From positions 5,383,278 to 5,447,277 of the forward strand of contig NC_064449.1 of assembly GCF_023343835.1 (NCBI RefSeq): a DNA stretch of 64,000 nucleotides. The letters run 5' to 3'. The notes under the pieces are model-generated. The model saw nothing but the letters and a program-made list of their open reading frames with translations, was not told where the DNA came from and ran no database searches. This stretch comes from Lagopus muta (Eukaryota; Chordata; Aves; Galliformes; Phasianidae). Shown in pieces: positions 41,706 through 52,490 of this stretch. Position 1 is the first letter of the stretch. Each line of letters starts with the position of its first letter. The translations under genes and the position numbers were made by a program.

Positions 41706-43273
41706 GGTATGGAGTTTGAGGTGGCAGGCCAGTTCCTGTTTAGAGTACAAAGCACACACAAATGCCTCGGATTTCATTCCCTGCTCTGGAGCAACTTGTT
41801 TGTGCTCTGCTGGAGCCTGGGTGCAGAGCAGAACAGTCAGTTCTGGGTAAGGTCCCAGGGAGAGTGGAGAACATTGTGGTCAGTGTGTGGGAATGCTTAG
41901 TGCTGTGCTGCAGAGGGGCATGGGAGGCCAACCTGCAGCCTGATTTTTAATTTTTTTAAATTATTTTCATTGCTTTCTGGTTCTCTGGTGGTTTAGCATA
42001 AAAATCCATTCCCATTAAGAGCAAAGCTGAGCAGGACTAGGCCTGGGAATTCCCACTAACGGCTCTGATTCCCTGCTGTGGCAAGGCATAAAGAAAGTCT
42101 TCATTCCATGTAATTGCTCACAGAGGTCCCTGGGGTGACTCCTTGCTGCTCAGGTGATGTGTCCATGAAGATCCTGGGCTGTCACCTGCTGTCCCCTGGT
42201 TCCCAGCACACGTCAGGCTTTCCCTGGGCTGCGTGCTCAGTGCTCAGCCTTTGTGCTACCCCACGTGTCCTCCCCCCTGTCTCCTCCTTGGGTCCTCCAG
42301 GACCTTGCAGCCCTGGGATGGCAGCTGTGGTGAAGGAGCCATGTGCACTTCTGTCAGTTCTGTCCCGCAGAGATGCTGCTGGCACACCCATTTCTATGAT
42401 GCCCAGTTCACTGCTTAATTACTATTTACTCTTCGCTAGAGCCAGTCAGAACTTTTCAGACAGAGAAGTGTATTTCACTGCAATCAGACTGTTTTCTAAG
42501 GGAAACGCATTGGGAAATCTCAAGTCTCCTCAGTGCAGTCTGTGGCTGGGTCCATGGGGGGGGACAGCAGGGAGCAGGAGAATGTCACCCCTATGGGCAT
42601 CACAATGCAGGCTCCCTGGGCACCTGCTGGCAGGAGGGCTGGGTCCCTGAGAGCAGGGCATGAGTGGCTCCACTCCCCCCCCCAAGCAGCAGCCAAGCAT
42701 AGCCTGCTGCTCCGCCAAGGAATCTTTGGCACAAGGATGTGGGTAGAAAACCCACAGGAGTGTCAAAGCCGTGGACAGTCTCCAAAGTGAGAGCAGAGTT
42801 TGACGGGGGAGAATATGCTTTGGAAAATGTGCTTGATCCTTGTTTGGAAGCAGCACAGAGAGGCACACAGAGCCCTTTGCAGACACACACATGCTGCCTT
42901 TAGGATGGCTGTGCAAAGCAAAGCGCTGGAAATATGTTGTCATCCACCTCCTCCCTCTTGTTCCTGGCAATCTAGTAAATATCCAAAGAGCTGCTCCCAT
43001 TCAGGTGCGGGAGTGTGGTCAACCCAGCACTGGCAGCAGTGCCAGTGGTGCTTTGTGCCTACAGAGGCCAAGTGGGCACAGACAGACCCTGCCCGGGCAG
43101 AGCCACGTCCCCATGTGCCAGAGTGCAGTGAGCAGCGCCATGGGCAGCCCCTGAGCTGATCTGGATCACTCCCCACGTGCCAGCAGTTCTGGCTGCTTCC
43201 ATCCCATAGCCAACACTGAGAGCCAAGGACAAGACATGGCAGAGCTAGTGTTGTTTTAGCATCTCTCTTTCTT
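41705..43273. other. Unique non-coding stretch
   Basis: GC-rich with short AT-rich islands at 41940-42010 (TTTTTAATTTTTTTAAATTA) and 42410-42480. Open frames up to 178 codons (42114-42650) show no domain. No transposon recognised. Confidence 0.5.
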
Positions 43274-43289
43274 AAAAAAAAAAAAAAAA
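43274..43289 (+). repeat. Poly-A run (16)
   Basis: Simple A run followed by GAAATATATATAAAAAATAG. Confidence 0.88.
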
Positions 43290-43791
43290 GAAATATATAT
43301 AAAAAATAGGAAATCTGGACAACGTCCCAGATTGTACATCTGTCCGTATAATTTACACCACGAGGATGAGGAAGTGAGGAGGGCTGTAAACTCTTTCCAT
43401 CTGTGCAATGTGTGTGATGATTTTTCCATTCCTTCTTCGCCTCCCCCACCGCCGGGCGCTGGGCAATGCCCGCACTGGGAGCATTGGGGTCTGAACACCC
43501 TGTGCTCCCCTGTGGCAGCTGCTATGTGCAGGGCTCAGCATCACACCTCGATGTCCTCTGCAGAGCTCCGGTGCCTTCCTGCCCATGCACCTTGGGTTTC
43601 CTACAGCAGACCCCTCCTCTGCTGCTCAGTGCCCAGGGCAGGGAGTGGGGAGAGGAGCTGTGTGGCTGCTGAGCTGGAGTTTCTCTCCTTGGCTTCTCAC
43701 TGGGTCGTTGTTGGACAGACTGTGGGGTCACTGGGGATGGAGAAGCAATTGAAATGATCTCCGTCTGGGCTTTCAGACTGACCAGCACTGT
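43290..43791. other. Unique spacer
   Basis: Mixed unique DNA, nothing recognised. Confidence 0.5.
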
Positions 43792-43810
43792 AAAAAAAAA
43801 AAAAAAAAAA
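43792..43810 (+). repeat. Poly-A run (19)
   Basis: Simple A run followed by GAAAGAAAAAATG. No retroposed body recognised. Confidence 0.9.
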
Positions 43811-44210
43811 GAAAGAAAAAATGCTCTTATTCTGCTGATGAGATTTCCATGAGAAAAAGCCTGTGCCGTGTGATGGGAGCAGATTTGCCAGCATGAGATG
43901 GGGTCAGCAGCGGGCCCAGTTCTTTGGCAAGGCAGGGCTGCCTGAGCTCAGCCCACTCTCCCAGCAGCCAGCTTGCTGTACATAGGAAGTCCCAAAGCAG
44001 TGTGGGTGATGAGAGTGGACCTGAAGTACTCTGCAACTGAGGAGCTTTGCAGGTCCATCAGATGAGCTGAATGAAGGAGAGGGATGCTCTCACCTTCCAG
44101 CTCCATGTCACCTCCCCACTGATGTCCCCAGCCTTCTGGCCGGGAGCTCTGCCTCCCTGGGTCCTGTTGGAGAGTTGCTAACAGGAGTGGCACTGAGGTG
44201 GTTAACAAGT
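43811..44210. other. Unique spacer
   Basis: GC-rich unique DNA, nothing recognised. Confidence 0.5.
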
Positions 44211-44470
44211 GCTAACCAACTTTCTAGGCTAGGCACTCAGCAGGCACTTCCTCCGTCTTGACATTAAATTCCTATTGGTGTGACTCATTAGCTATTTATT
44301 TATTTAAAGCCACTGAGCTATTTGCAATACTTTTAAAAAGCAAACACCGTGTGTGGGCAGGGGAGCTGTTCTGCCTAAATGTTCATCTCCGTGACACTGA
44401 TGATAACTTATCAGCATAAATAAGAACTCTTCCAATCGCTAACTTTTTTGCTGTTTAGCTGCTCTGTAGG
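44210..44470. promoter_or_regulatory. Candidate block with AP-1/MAF and inverted GATA sites
   Basis: TGACTCA (AP-1/MAF core) at 44281-44287 runs into TTAGC. TGATAACTTATCA at 44401-44413 is two GATA sites (WGATAR) in inverted order around one base. CTATTTATTTATTTAAAGCC lies between them. Repeat-free and compact. Known: GATA and AP-1 proteins bind these words; enhancer role is inferred. Confidence 0.42.
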
Positions 44471-45310
44471 AAAAAGTCACAACGTTCCCTTCTCAGAAAC
44501 TTTTCTACCAGCCTGTGCGTTACATCCAGGTTATGTCCCTATGTGGGCAGCTTCCTGAATATTCTCCACAGCCCTGATTAAAAACGGAATACATCATCCC
44601 CTTCGCTCCTGAAGCCTCCTCAGCTCTTCAGCATCCCTCCACGAGCAGTGCCTCTGGGGGTCTGCTTCTGCAATAGGAACCACAAATGAGGGTTTGTGCA
44701 GCCGTGGTTGGTGACAGGTGCTTAGGGAGGCTGAGCTCCCAGGCTTGGAGAAACTCGGGGTTAATTGTAATTCAGACGTTGTACTTCATGTATAACAGTC
44801 TTCTGAGATCACCTTCCAACCAGGGAGGTCCACAGGACGGAGTCTCTGATCAAATGGAGGCACTGGAAAGTCAACTGCTTTGTATCCCCGTCAGTGCTTG
44901 AGTTATCTCTCTTTTATGTAATACAGCTTGGTGCCAATCCAGGAAATCTTTCTGCTACCATTATTTTGAGGGGAAATGTGGCTTTTCTGCTGTTTCGGAG
45001 TTTAAAATTTCACTTTGCTAAAATAGGAGCGTCTTAGGAGCTTGAAAGATGGAATTCACCCGTATGACAAACCCAGAAGCAGCTTTGTTCACAAAACCTC
45101 CCTATGTGTTCCTTTGAAGTACCGTTCCTGAGAACACCCGTGTGTGCCCAGGTGGGCACTGAAGCATCATGCAGTGACCACCAGTGTATGACAGAGGTGG
45201 GTGCTGCTCTGGGCATGTGTCCCTGCCCTTGTCACAGCCAGCGGCACTGCATGACCATGCAGGTGTGCAGCTCCCAGCTGCACAAAGACGACTGCTTCAT
45301 CTGGTAAAAA
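44470..45310. other. Unique non-coding stretch
   Basis: Mixed unique DNA with some AT-rich parts (45000-45030); nothing recognised. Confidence 0.5.
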
Positions 45311-45560
45311 GAAAAAACCCTCTATAATATCTTACAGAATGCAGTGCTTCTCTTTGTAAATCCCTGGCCCGGTGCACTGGTCACATCATGTTATATTATG
45401 CTTTGAGACGTAACATGATGTGACTGATGCAGCGTATGACTGATGGCGTATCAGCCAGGAAATGTAAAAGGTCCCAATTTTCTAAAGAGCATTGTTACAG
45501 AAACAAACAAGATGCCCTTTTAACTTGTATTGATTGATTGCTAAAGAATAAGCTCCTCTC
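45310..45560. promoter_or_regulatory. AT-rich flank of the hairpin, candidate regulatory block
   Basis: Repeat-free AT-leaning DNA surrounds the hairpin. Just right of it TGACTGATGCAGCGTA and TGACTGATGGCGTA form a short direct repeat (about 45421-45436 and 45437-45450). A small CTGAT..ATCAG inverted repeat follows. GCATTGTTACAGAAACAAAC lies near 45490. Confidence 0.33.
45370..45434. ncRNA. Candidate long hairpin, microRNA-precursor-like
   Basis: The left arm 45370-45393 pairs with the right arm 45411-45434 around a 17-base loop. The inner 14 base pairs (45380-45393 with 45411-45424) are perfect. Outward come two G-U pairs (in the plus-strand RNA), one C/A mismatch, four Watson-Crick pairs (TGCA), one G/G mismatch and two further pairs. 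Twenty-two of 24 positions pair, giving a 65-base fold of pre-microRNA size. I recognise no known microRNA in either arm. It could instead be a MITE-like relic or a DNA cruciform. Confidence 0.4.
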
Positions 45561-45765
45561 CGACTTTTGCAAGTGCTGTAATTAGTGGGCACTGGGTGCA
45601 ATGATGCCGAGGTGGGCGCTGGAAGCAGTGGAGGTCACTGGAAACACTGGTAGCCATGGGGTGAGGGGGATGCAGGACCCATCCATCCTCACAGGTCCCA
45701 CCTTGGCCGGGGCAGCACCTCGCTGCTCCTGGTGCTGTGGCCCTTTGCATGACAGTCACTCTCGC
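45560..45765. other. Unique spacer
   Basis: GC-rich unique DNA, nothing recognised. Confidence 0.5.
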
Positions 45766-46245
45766 CTCTCCCTTTTTATTCTGATTAGCAGCTAAAACTC
45801 ACAGATACGTCTGGCAGGACAATGCCTTTGACAGCAAAGGGAATATTAGGGTCAAGCTTTATTAAGAAAGAAGCTATTGAAATGACATACTCAAACATAT
45901 TGCTATTAGGGACTTGAAGAGTATTTCCCTCATTAATGTAAAAGGTAGCTAGCAATCTTCTTGATCAACAGTGGCAATTTATTTTAAAGTGTCCATTTTC
46001 TGGATGTCAGAGGAAGACTTTTATTTATCATCTTATTTTCAATTTCCACAAAGAACACTTCACTCACGCGCCGCGCAGATTTTTTTGCAGACAATAACCG
46101 ATTATAAAACTGCGCCCCCCCCCCCAGCGTCCCCCTTGTAGTAGTGTTGACATATGGAAATGAATCAAAATGTAATAGGCATAATTACAAGCATTGTGTG
46201 CAGGCTACAATTAGTGTCTCTTCAAAGCGGGCTCGTAATCAAAAG
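45765..46245. promoter_or_regulatory. Strong candidate conserved block
   Basis: Nearly 480 bp of repeat-free AT-rich DNA with TTCTGATTAGCAGC near 45779, GTCAAGCTTTATTAAG near 45852, CCTCATTAATGTAAAAGG near 45929 and AAATGTAATAGGCATAATTAC near 46168-46188, given here by position. CpG-dense ACTCACGCGCCGCGCAG stands at 46063-46079 in this AT context. A C run lies at 46115-46125. Confidence 0.45.
46115..46125 (+). repeat. Poly-C run (11)
   Basis: Short pure C run inside a candidate conserved block. Confidence 0.85.
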
Positions 46246-46485
46246 ACACCAATAGAAGAGGGGAAGAAACGTGAGGACGGTCCTGGGTGAGGCACAGATC
46301 CACTGCTTGGTGACACCAGCCTGGGTGCCGCATCCCAGGCGCAGGGGGAGCGCAGCGCCGTGGCACCAAGTCAATTGCTGGGGGAAAAGGTAAGAAGAGT
46401 AAAGGTAAAATGAAAACTCCCATACGCAGTCGCTCCGTTCATCTGGAAGCCGGCTTTTCGGAGCGTTCTGATTCACCAATGGTCA
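46245..46485. other. Unique spacer
   Basis: GC-rich unique DNA with a donor-like AAAG|GTAAGA near 46388-46396; nothing else recognised. Confidence 0.45.
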
Positions 46486-46905
46486 AAATCCTTTGCATTT
46501 ATTTATTTATTTGTTTTCCCACCACGTGTTTTGAGAACATATTGCTCGCACGGCTCTAAACATAAGAGACAATTTGAGCGTAAGCAAAATCCCATTATTT
46601 TGTATTCCTTTGGATTCTAGTTAAGGTGCCTGATCTAAACACAGCTGGTTGACAGTTTTGCAATTCAATTTTTACCTGTCAGAGATATATCATGGTGAAA
46701 CTATTTTTTTGCAGGAACATTTCTATGTTAATAAGTTTTTGCTTTGAAATAAACCCCCCACATTTGAACGAGGTTAAAGCATTATCTGTTGGCCTTATTG
46801 GAACGGACTGCCAGATATTCATTTTCAAATTCATTTTGCTTTCTTAATAGTTTCTAAAATCTGAAGTCAGAATGAAATATTTTGTTGCTGACGGCAGTTA
46901 TTGAC
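46485..46905. promoter_or_regulatory. Strong candidate conserved block
   Basis: Starts with a short (TTTA)n run (46497-46513) and an E-box CACGTG at 46523-46528. An inverted TALE pair follows, TGACAG at 46650-46655 and CTGTCA at 46676-46681. Between and beyond are CAATTCAATTTTTACC, GTTAATAAGTTTTTGC and TTGAACGAGGTTAAAGC words. Repeat-free with kept CpGs. Inference: enhancer. Confidence 0.45.
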
Positions 46906-48227
46906 CCAGACCCTGCTCCCTTTTTCCCAAGGCAGCATCTGGGGGGGAAATGGCCCAGGTCGGACACGTGGGGATGGCCACCATCAGTGGGAGGCTGCTG
47001 GTGTCAGCCAGGAAAGGATCCGTCCCTCAGCAGAGGGTCTGTGTAGGAGGACTTCTATTTGCTTGCAGGAGCCAGATGGTTTGGGACGAGAGTGACAGAA
47101 GTGCCAGAGCTGTGAGTGGAGGGGGGGATGTCACCACGGGAAGCGTGTCACGAGGAGTGTGGCACCGCTCGGCCCCACTGCAGTGCTGGCAGCAGGGACT
47201 GGGCTGTCCCACACACAGCTCCATGGGGTTCCATGGGGACGCCCTTCATAGCCAGCTTGGCGTCAGAAAGACCGAAATGCGGAGGATGTGAAGGCGAGGA
47301 AAGCGATGGGGCAGAAGTGATTGCATGACCTTGCTCTAGTCATGACGTCCACGATCTTCGGTAGCTCTCTTTTTATTAATAGCCTGGCCATTTATTAACA
47401 TGCTAAATTCATTTATGGTGGCATAAATCGGAAGGAACCTTGGGTTCCTGGGTGATTTTGATACAGCTGCGAGGAGAGCTGGGCAATGCCTCGGCCTGGG
47501 CAGCAGCACATGGCTGTTGTAGGATTGTAAGGGGCTGCAAAGGGAACTCAGTTACCAAAGGCAAAGTTGGACCAGTCGCTCAGCTCCTGCAGAACAAGGT
47601 ATGAGGAGCAACCAGAGCTAGCTTGTGGATTGTGAACTGCCAAAACATTCCAACATTCTCATTGTGTTCAGTTCTCTCACTCCTGGTGTAAATACAGGCT
47701 GCTGAGCACAGGCAATGCTGGAGGTGCCGGAGAGGAGGAGATATTCTCCTCTGAAATAGGACGAGTTCCACTGAGCCTTTAAAAGAGCTGAAGAGGAGAC
47801 ATGAATCTGAATTTGGAATTACATTTTAATCCTTCCTGCAGCCTTTTAAAATATCACAAGGAGCGAGGCTTTGCTATCCGTACCATCAGAAGGGGGCACA
47901 ACCTTCTCTTTAAGTGTATGCGTTAAAAATATCCCGTGGCTCACAATGCTGTCCCTTATCTGTCTCCACTCACAGGCTGCCTGCAGCTCCAGCACACCGC
48001 CGTGCCTTCCCAGCCCTCGGGAGCAGCAGCGCCGTCGCTATTCCCATCACGCTCCACGCAGCCCCCAGCCCTGCATTATCAGCAGCCGCACACGGTGACC
48101 CCACGTGGGCATGAGCCACCCGCACAGCGGGCACAGGCGCTGCATGTGGGGCTCCAGGCACTGCCCTTGGGAAAGAGCAGCATCCCAGCAGCACCCCGCA
48201 CACGGCTGCCTGGCGCAGGGCGCACCC
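46905..48227. other. Unique stretch with a short AT-rich island
   Basis: Mostly GC-rich unique DNA. The part at 47355-47450 is AT-rich with TTATTAACATGCTAAATTC near 47392 and may be a small regulatory element. 47800-47940 is AT-leaning. No gene recognised, although stop-poor frames of up to 149 codons occur around 47970-48420. Confidence 0.45.
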
Positions 48228-48310
48228 GTGCACGCATGCACACACACACACACATGTACGCGTGCTGACACGTGTGTGCATACGTGCACAGCCATGCACA
48301 CACACCACCC
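48228..48310. repeat. CA/TG-rich alternating purine-pyrimidine tract
   Basis: A pure (CA)n lies at 48239-48254 and is flanked by ACGCATGC, ATGTACGCGTGC, ACGTGTGTGCATACGTGC and CATGCACACACACC. Together they make about 80 bp of nearly unbroken purine-pyrimidine alternation, the kind of DNA able to adopt the Z form. Both strands are stop-poor, which creates chance frames rich in Cys, His, Thr and Val. Confidence 0.82.
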
Positions 48311-48533
48311 ACGCTCGCCCCTCGCAGCCGAGTGCCCTGAGATGCCATGCTTCTGCACCCGGGCAGCGCTGGGCGCTCAGCACCTCTGACAAGCACACCC
48401 ACACACTCCCACTGCCCATATGGTTTTTGCACGCATACTTCTAGCTGAACTTGCTTAGGAAGCATTTTGTTCTTCAGACCGTTGCAGGAGAATTTATTGC
48501 TGTCTGTGATTTTCTTTTTTGCCCGGCACTTTT

Positions 48534-48565
48534 CCCCCCCTTCCCCCCCCCCCCCCCCCCCCCCC
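48534..48565 (+). repeat. Poly-C run interrupted by TT
   Basis: Seven C (48534-48540), TT, then 23 C (48543-48565). Same class as the run at 34642. Confidence 0.92.
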
Positions 48566-48890
48566 TCCTGTCCTTGTCTTCTCCAACTCTGCTGGAAACT
48601 GTGATTTAAAATAGGCTGCAAAGAACTGCCATCATCCCATCTCCCAGGCAGGAGTGGCCACAGCCCCTTTCCGCTGCCCAGTACGGTGGAGCCCTCCAAC
48701 AATCCACATAGCCCTGTGCGTAAAACGCCCCAGGATGCTTAGAAATCCCTCTCTGTGCTCGCTGTGCCCTCTCCTCCCTCCCTTGTCTTGTTTTGCACCA
48801 TCAAACTCAGTGCCACCACTGGGGTAAGTGGGCTCCAGTGCCGCATCCACATGCGTGGAAGGGATCCCCGCCCTCAGTCGCGTGGTTTGG
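48566..48890. other. Unique spacer
   Basis: GC-rich unique DNA; a donor-like GGG|GTAAGT lies near 48823-48831. Nothing else recognised. Confidence 0.45.
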
Positions 48891-49145
48891 GAAGAGATCG
48901 AACCTCATCTTCATTTTCTTCAATAGTATAAATTTCCAAAGGAAAGACATTTCAAGGCGAAATATCAAAATGTGACATTTGGAAAATGTTAAAAAAGGGG
49001 ACGGTGTTGCCTTCATTGAAATACTTTGTTTCAATTTCGGTTGAAATTAAACTTTATCAAAATCACATGTTGCCATGGGAGGTTTGTAACCATAACACAA
49101 CGGTTTCCAAAGAGATGAGTTTGGGTTTCAAAATTTTTGGCTAGC
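48890..49145. other. AT-rich stretch rich in TTTCAA/TTGAAA words
   Basis: Inverted TTTCAA..TTGAAA arms surround TTTCGG near 49029-49046. Several TTTCAAAAT and CATTTGGAAAATG-type words recur. It looks like either a conserved block or a very old decayed repeat; I cannot assign it. Confidence 0.35.
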
Positions 49146-50950
49146 ATGAGTGGAACGAGCTCAGAGGGAGTGCTGGTGTGGTTCCCACGCCCTGGGCTCC
49201 CACTCGAGGTGCTCACAGCCACTGCAGCTGCACTTGTTCTGGCCCAGTTAATGGACAAAATGAACGGGGCTCTGCGTGCTGACACAGCATCCCTAAGATG
49301 TGCATGTTGCATGCCACTGTGCCCCATAGCCTGGCTTAGTGCTTGCAGCAGGGAACAGCTTTGCTGAAAGGGGTTGCAAGGTGCACAGCCTGGAGTGCCC
49401 CGTGCCATCCCAGTCTATGCAAGTTAGTTGGTTGTTCTGTGGTTTCGTTGCCTCTTTGCAGTGGGAAGCAAAGCTGAGCTGGCATGAGAGCAGCGTGCAA
49501 CCAAACACATCTTTCTGCAGTCAGCAAAACCAAGGCAGAAAATGACTGTTGGATTACATCACTTATTTTGGGTGAATGTTCCCTTCTGAAAGAGTTCCTC
49601 TCTTGCTTTCAGACTGGGTGGCATGCTCTGAAACGAGCCCAGGCATTAGACGGAAAAGAGCATTTCTTGTTTAAGTGTTGATTAAGAAGCAATATGTTAG
49701 CAAGGCTCCGCACCAACTGGGTGCTCCCATTCCTGTTGCCTGGTTACTCCCGGGAGAACATCACGATCTCTGGGCCAGTTCCTGGTGAGCCATTCCTCAA
49801 CCCTGTGTCTCCTGCCGAGGTGCTCACTGCATTTCAGCCAGGAGCCTGAAATGAACACAGTGCAGCAGCCAAATGCCTCCAGATCGATCCGTCCTGCTGC
49901 CGGCGTGCTTTATGGCCTAGGAGGAAGTTTTTCAATGCTGGCACTGTGCTGCTATGCGTGCAGGAATAAGAACTTTGTGGGGAAGGTGCCCACCAAGATG
50001 TCCCTCTGGTGTTGGGAAATCAGTGCCCTGGCTCTTCACAGGTGGTGCTGAGCCCATGCCCTGCACCAAGCAGTGCCAGAGCTGTGCCCTCAGTAGATAC
50101 GTGTGCTGGATGATGGCTGCAGCAGCACTGCTGCCTGTGTCCCCCCACCCCCACCTCCCAGTGCTCTGATGCGGTTTGTGATTGTGGCTTCCAGTTCCCC
50201 AGCCTTGTCTGATACTAAAGCAGCTCTTGATGTACACGTCTTCATTCTTCAGTAAAAGCCAGATCAGTTTTTGGACAAACGTGTTCCCTGTGCTGAGTAC
50301 AGCTTTGCAACAGCAGTGCCCGTCCTGTTCCTTGTCTCAGTACCAGCATTTTGTCATTTCTGAGGAAATAACAAACTTGAAAGTATTCAGCTTCGGTGCA
50401 GCAATTGCAGCTTAATTGCACGTCTCCTTCTGCCCACACAAATGCTGAAAAGTGACTTGGCAAACTTTAAAGGCAATCCAGGGTCTGAAATGGGAAGGCT
50501 TGACAAGCCAGCATTCATCAGCTCTGATGAACGCGTCTGTAGTCTCAAACCTGCTGCTGTTCTGCTTCGGCCTGGCATCCTGCTGGCCTCCAAGAATTTC
50601 TTTTGAGTCTCAATCAGTGGATCCTGCTGGCAGTGCCTGAAGGTGCCCCCCACACTGAGCACTCCTGGGCCATGGCACAGGGACATCCTAGGGGACAGCT
50701 GGGTGCCACCATCATGGTCTGGTGGGGTCAGTGGGTGCTGCCATGCAGTGCTGACCTCATGCTTAAGGATTCAGTGCCACCAGCTCCACGCTGTGGATTT
50801 GGTGCTTAAGTATGATCTCTGGGCAGGTGATATTCCCGTGCCCTGGTGCTTTTCTCCTGCACATACCTGGGAGCTGCATGACAGCACTGCTGCTTCCCCT
50901 ACAGGGAATGTGGGGGCTGCATGCAGAGCTACTTCCAGTGTTCCTCCTCA
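49145..50950. other. Unique non-coding stretch
   Basis: Mixed unique DNA. 49535-49700 is AT-leaning with TTGGATTACATCACTTATTT near 49550. No gene or repeat family recognised. Confidence 0.5.
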
Positions 50951-51020
50951 CTTGCCAACCACTCCTCCTTGGATAAGGCAATCCAGGGTCTCCTCTTTGG
51001 ATAAGGTGGAGACATCTGTA
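50950..51020 (+). repeat. Short local duplication
   Basis: CTCCTTGGATAAGGCAATCC (near 50966-50985) and CTCTTTGGATAAGGTGGAGA (near 50992-51011) are two diverged copies of one ~26-bp unit. Confidence 0.6.
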
Positions 51021-51244
51021 GGAGCAGGGCTCACTACATCCCTTCAGGAAGGACTTGGTTGTCTTGATCAAAAGAACCTTACGTTTTTGGGGCAGGCAGG
51101 CAGAGACAATGGCAGACCAAGTGTTGGGGCTTTGGCAGAAGGTGTTGTAACTCCGGGCAGGTGTTGATCCAGACTCCATGAAGAGCCTGGATTTGGTGGG
51201 GGGAGGCAGGGGAGGGGCACTGGTGAGCTCAGGCAGCAGCACCC

Positions 51245-51275
51245 ACAGCACAGCACAGCACAGCACAGCACAGCA
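51245..51275. repeat. (CAGCA)n pentanucleotide repeat
   Basis: About six uninterrupted pentamers. The minus-strand reading gives the Val/Leu/Cys/Ala run in the open frames there. Same family as the CTGTG tract at 19403, read on the other strand. Confidence 0.92.
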
Positions 51276-52060
51276 CTGCAGTCTCGGTGCGGGCTGCTTC
51301 CCATGGAGCCTCCTGCAGCAGCACAGTGGTTAGCTTGCACCGCTTGCAAATGAGGTCGGGAACCCCCAGAGGAAGAGCAGAGAAAGAGTCAGACAACCAC
51401 AAAAGATCTGTGGTTATCTGCTCAGGTTCAGACGCAGCGCGCAGGGGCTGCTGCTCTGTCTCTCCAGCCCTCCCTGAGCTCTCTGCAGCCACACAGCACT
51501 CAGCTGGGAGCTGGGGTGAGGGGAGCGGGGCTGGGGGGGGGCTGTACAGCATCTGGAGGAGACCTCAGCCCCCTGCTCCAAGTGCTTGTGGTCAGCACAG
51601 AGTTAGGGCACGCTTCAGTCCTTACTTTGCACTTCCATGCCTGGCTGAGCAGAGACTTAGGGTACATGGTGAACTGCTTATACTTGGCATGGAAAATATT
51701 GAGCCTACAGGCTTTGTGCAATAAAAATAAAATCAAATAAAAAAAAAAGTAAAAGTAAGATTTCTAAGCAAATGGTGCATGCAGCTTTTCAGGAGGATGT
51801 TTTGCTGTTTTCCCTTCAATCAGACCCATCCAGCACGTTAAAGCGACGGCCTCATTTTTACGCACAGCGCTGGAGAAGTGATGGGAATGGATGTTCTCCT
51901 CTTTCAGACAAAGCACAGTGTACCCAAGGACAGGAATTATGCAAAGCAACGTGATTTACTCACATCCTGAGGTCTGCAAACATTGCGTGTTGTGCTGCAT
52001 GGTGGTTTTGAAAAGATAGCTGGGAAAGGAAGCCCCTTGCTTCATTTTGTGAATGAGTGG
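51276..52060. other. Unique non-coding stretch
   Basis: GC-rich to 51600, then AT-richer with an A-rich simple stretch at 51720-51757. No gene recognised. Confidence 0.5.
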
Positions 52061-52240
52061 CTCTATTGTATAATGGTGGGGTTTATTCCATTTCATACTG
52101 TGTACACAGTACTTACCGCATGTTTGTAAATGAGCAACTTAGGAAATAGATCTTTGCTGGAGGCAATTGCTTTCCCAATAGTGATAGAGAACATCATGCA
52201 TGGCAGACTAGGAGGTTATTACTTTAATACCTTTTTGCTT
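52060..52240. promoter_or_regulatory. Weak candidate AT-rich block
   Basis: Holds CAATTGCTTTCCCAATAG near 52164-52181 and GGTTATTACTTTAATACC near 52213-52230. Repeat-free. Confidence 0.28.
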
Positions 52241-52490
52241 GTTGCAGAACACCCACAAGCTGTCAGCATGCACCCAATGGTGCTCCGTGGGGCAAGGATG
52301 GGGGGCAGAGAGACAGGGCTGGTGGATCCCTCGTGGAAGGGACACAGCTCCAACCACAACCCAGCTGTTTGCCTGGGCACAGTGCTTGTGGAGGGTGCTG
52401 GCAGCTTCCTGGGTTCTCCAGGCCCCAGTTTATTTGTTCTGCAACAGCTTGAAACCAAACAGGGTTAATAGCACTCCCTGTGTCCTAGTG
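52240..52490. other. Unique spacer
   Basis: GC-rich unique DNA; nothing recognised. Confidence 0.5.

Noticed and set aside
48079..48702. 207-codon minus-strand open frame
   Set aside because: Spans the CA/TG tract and the poly-C run, which supply its Cys/Val/His and Gly stretches.
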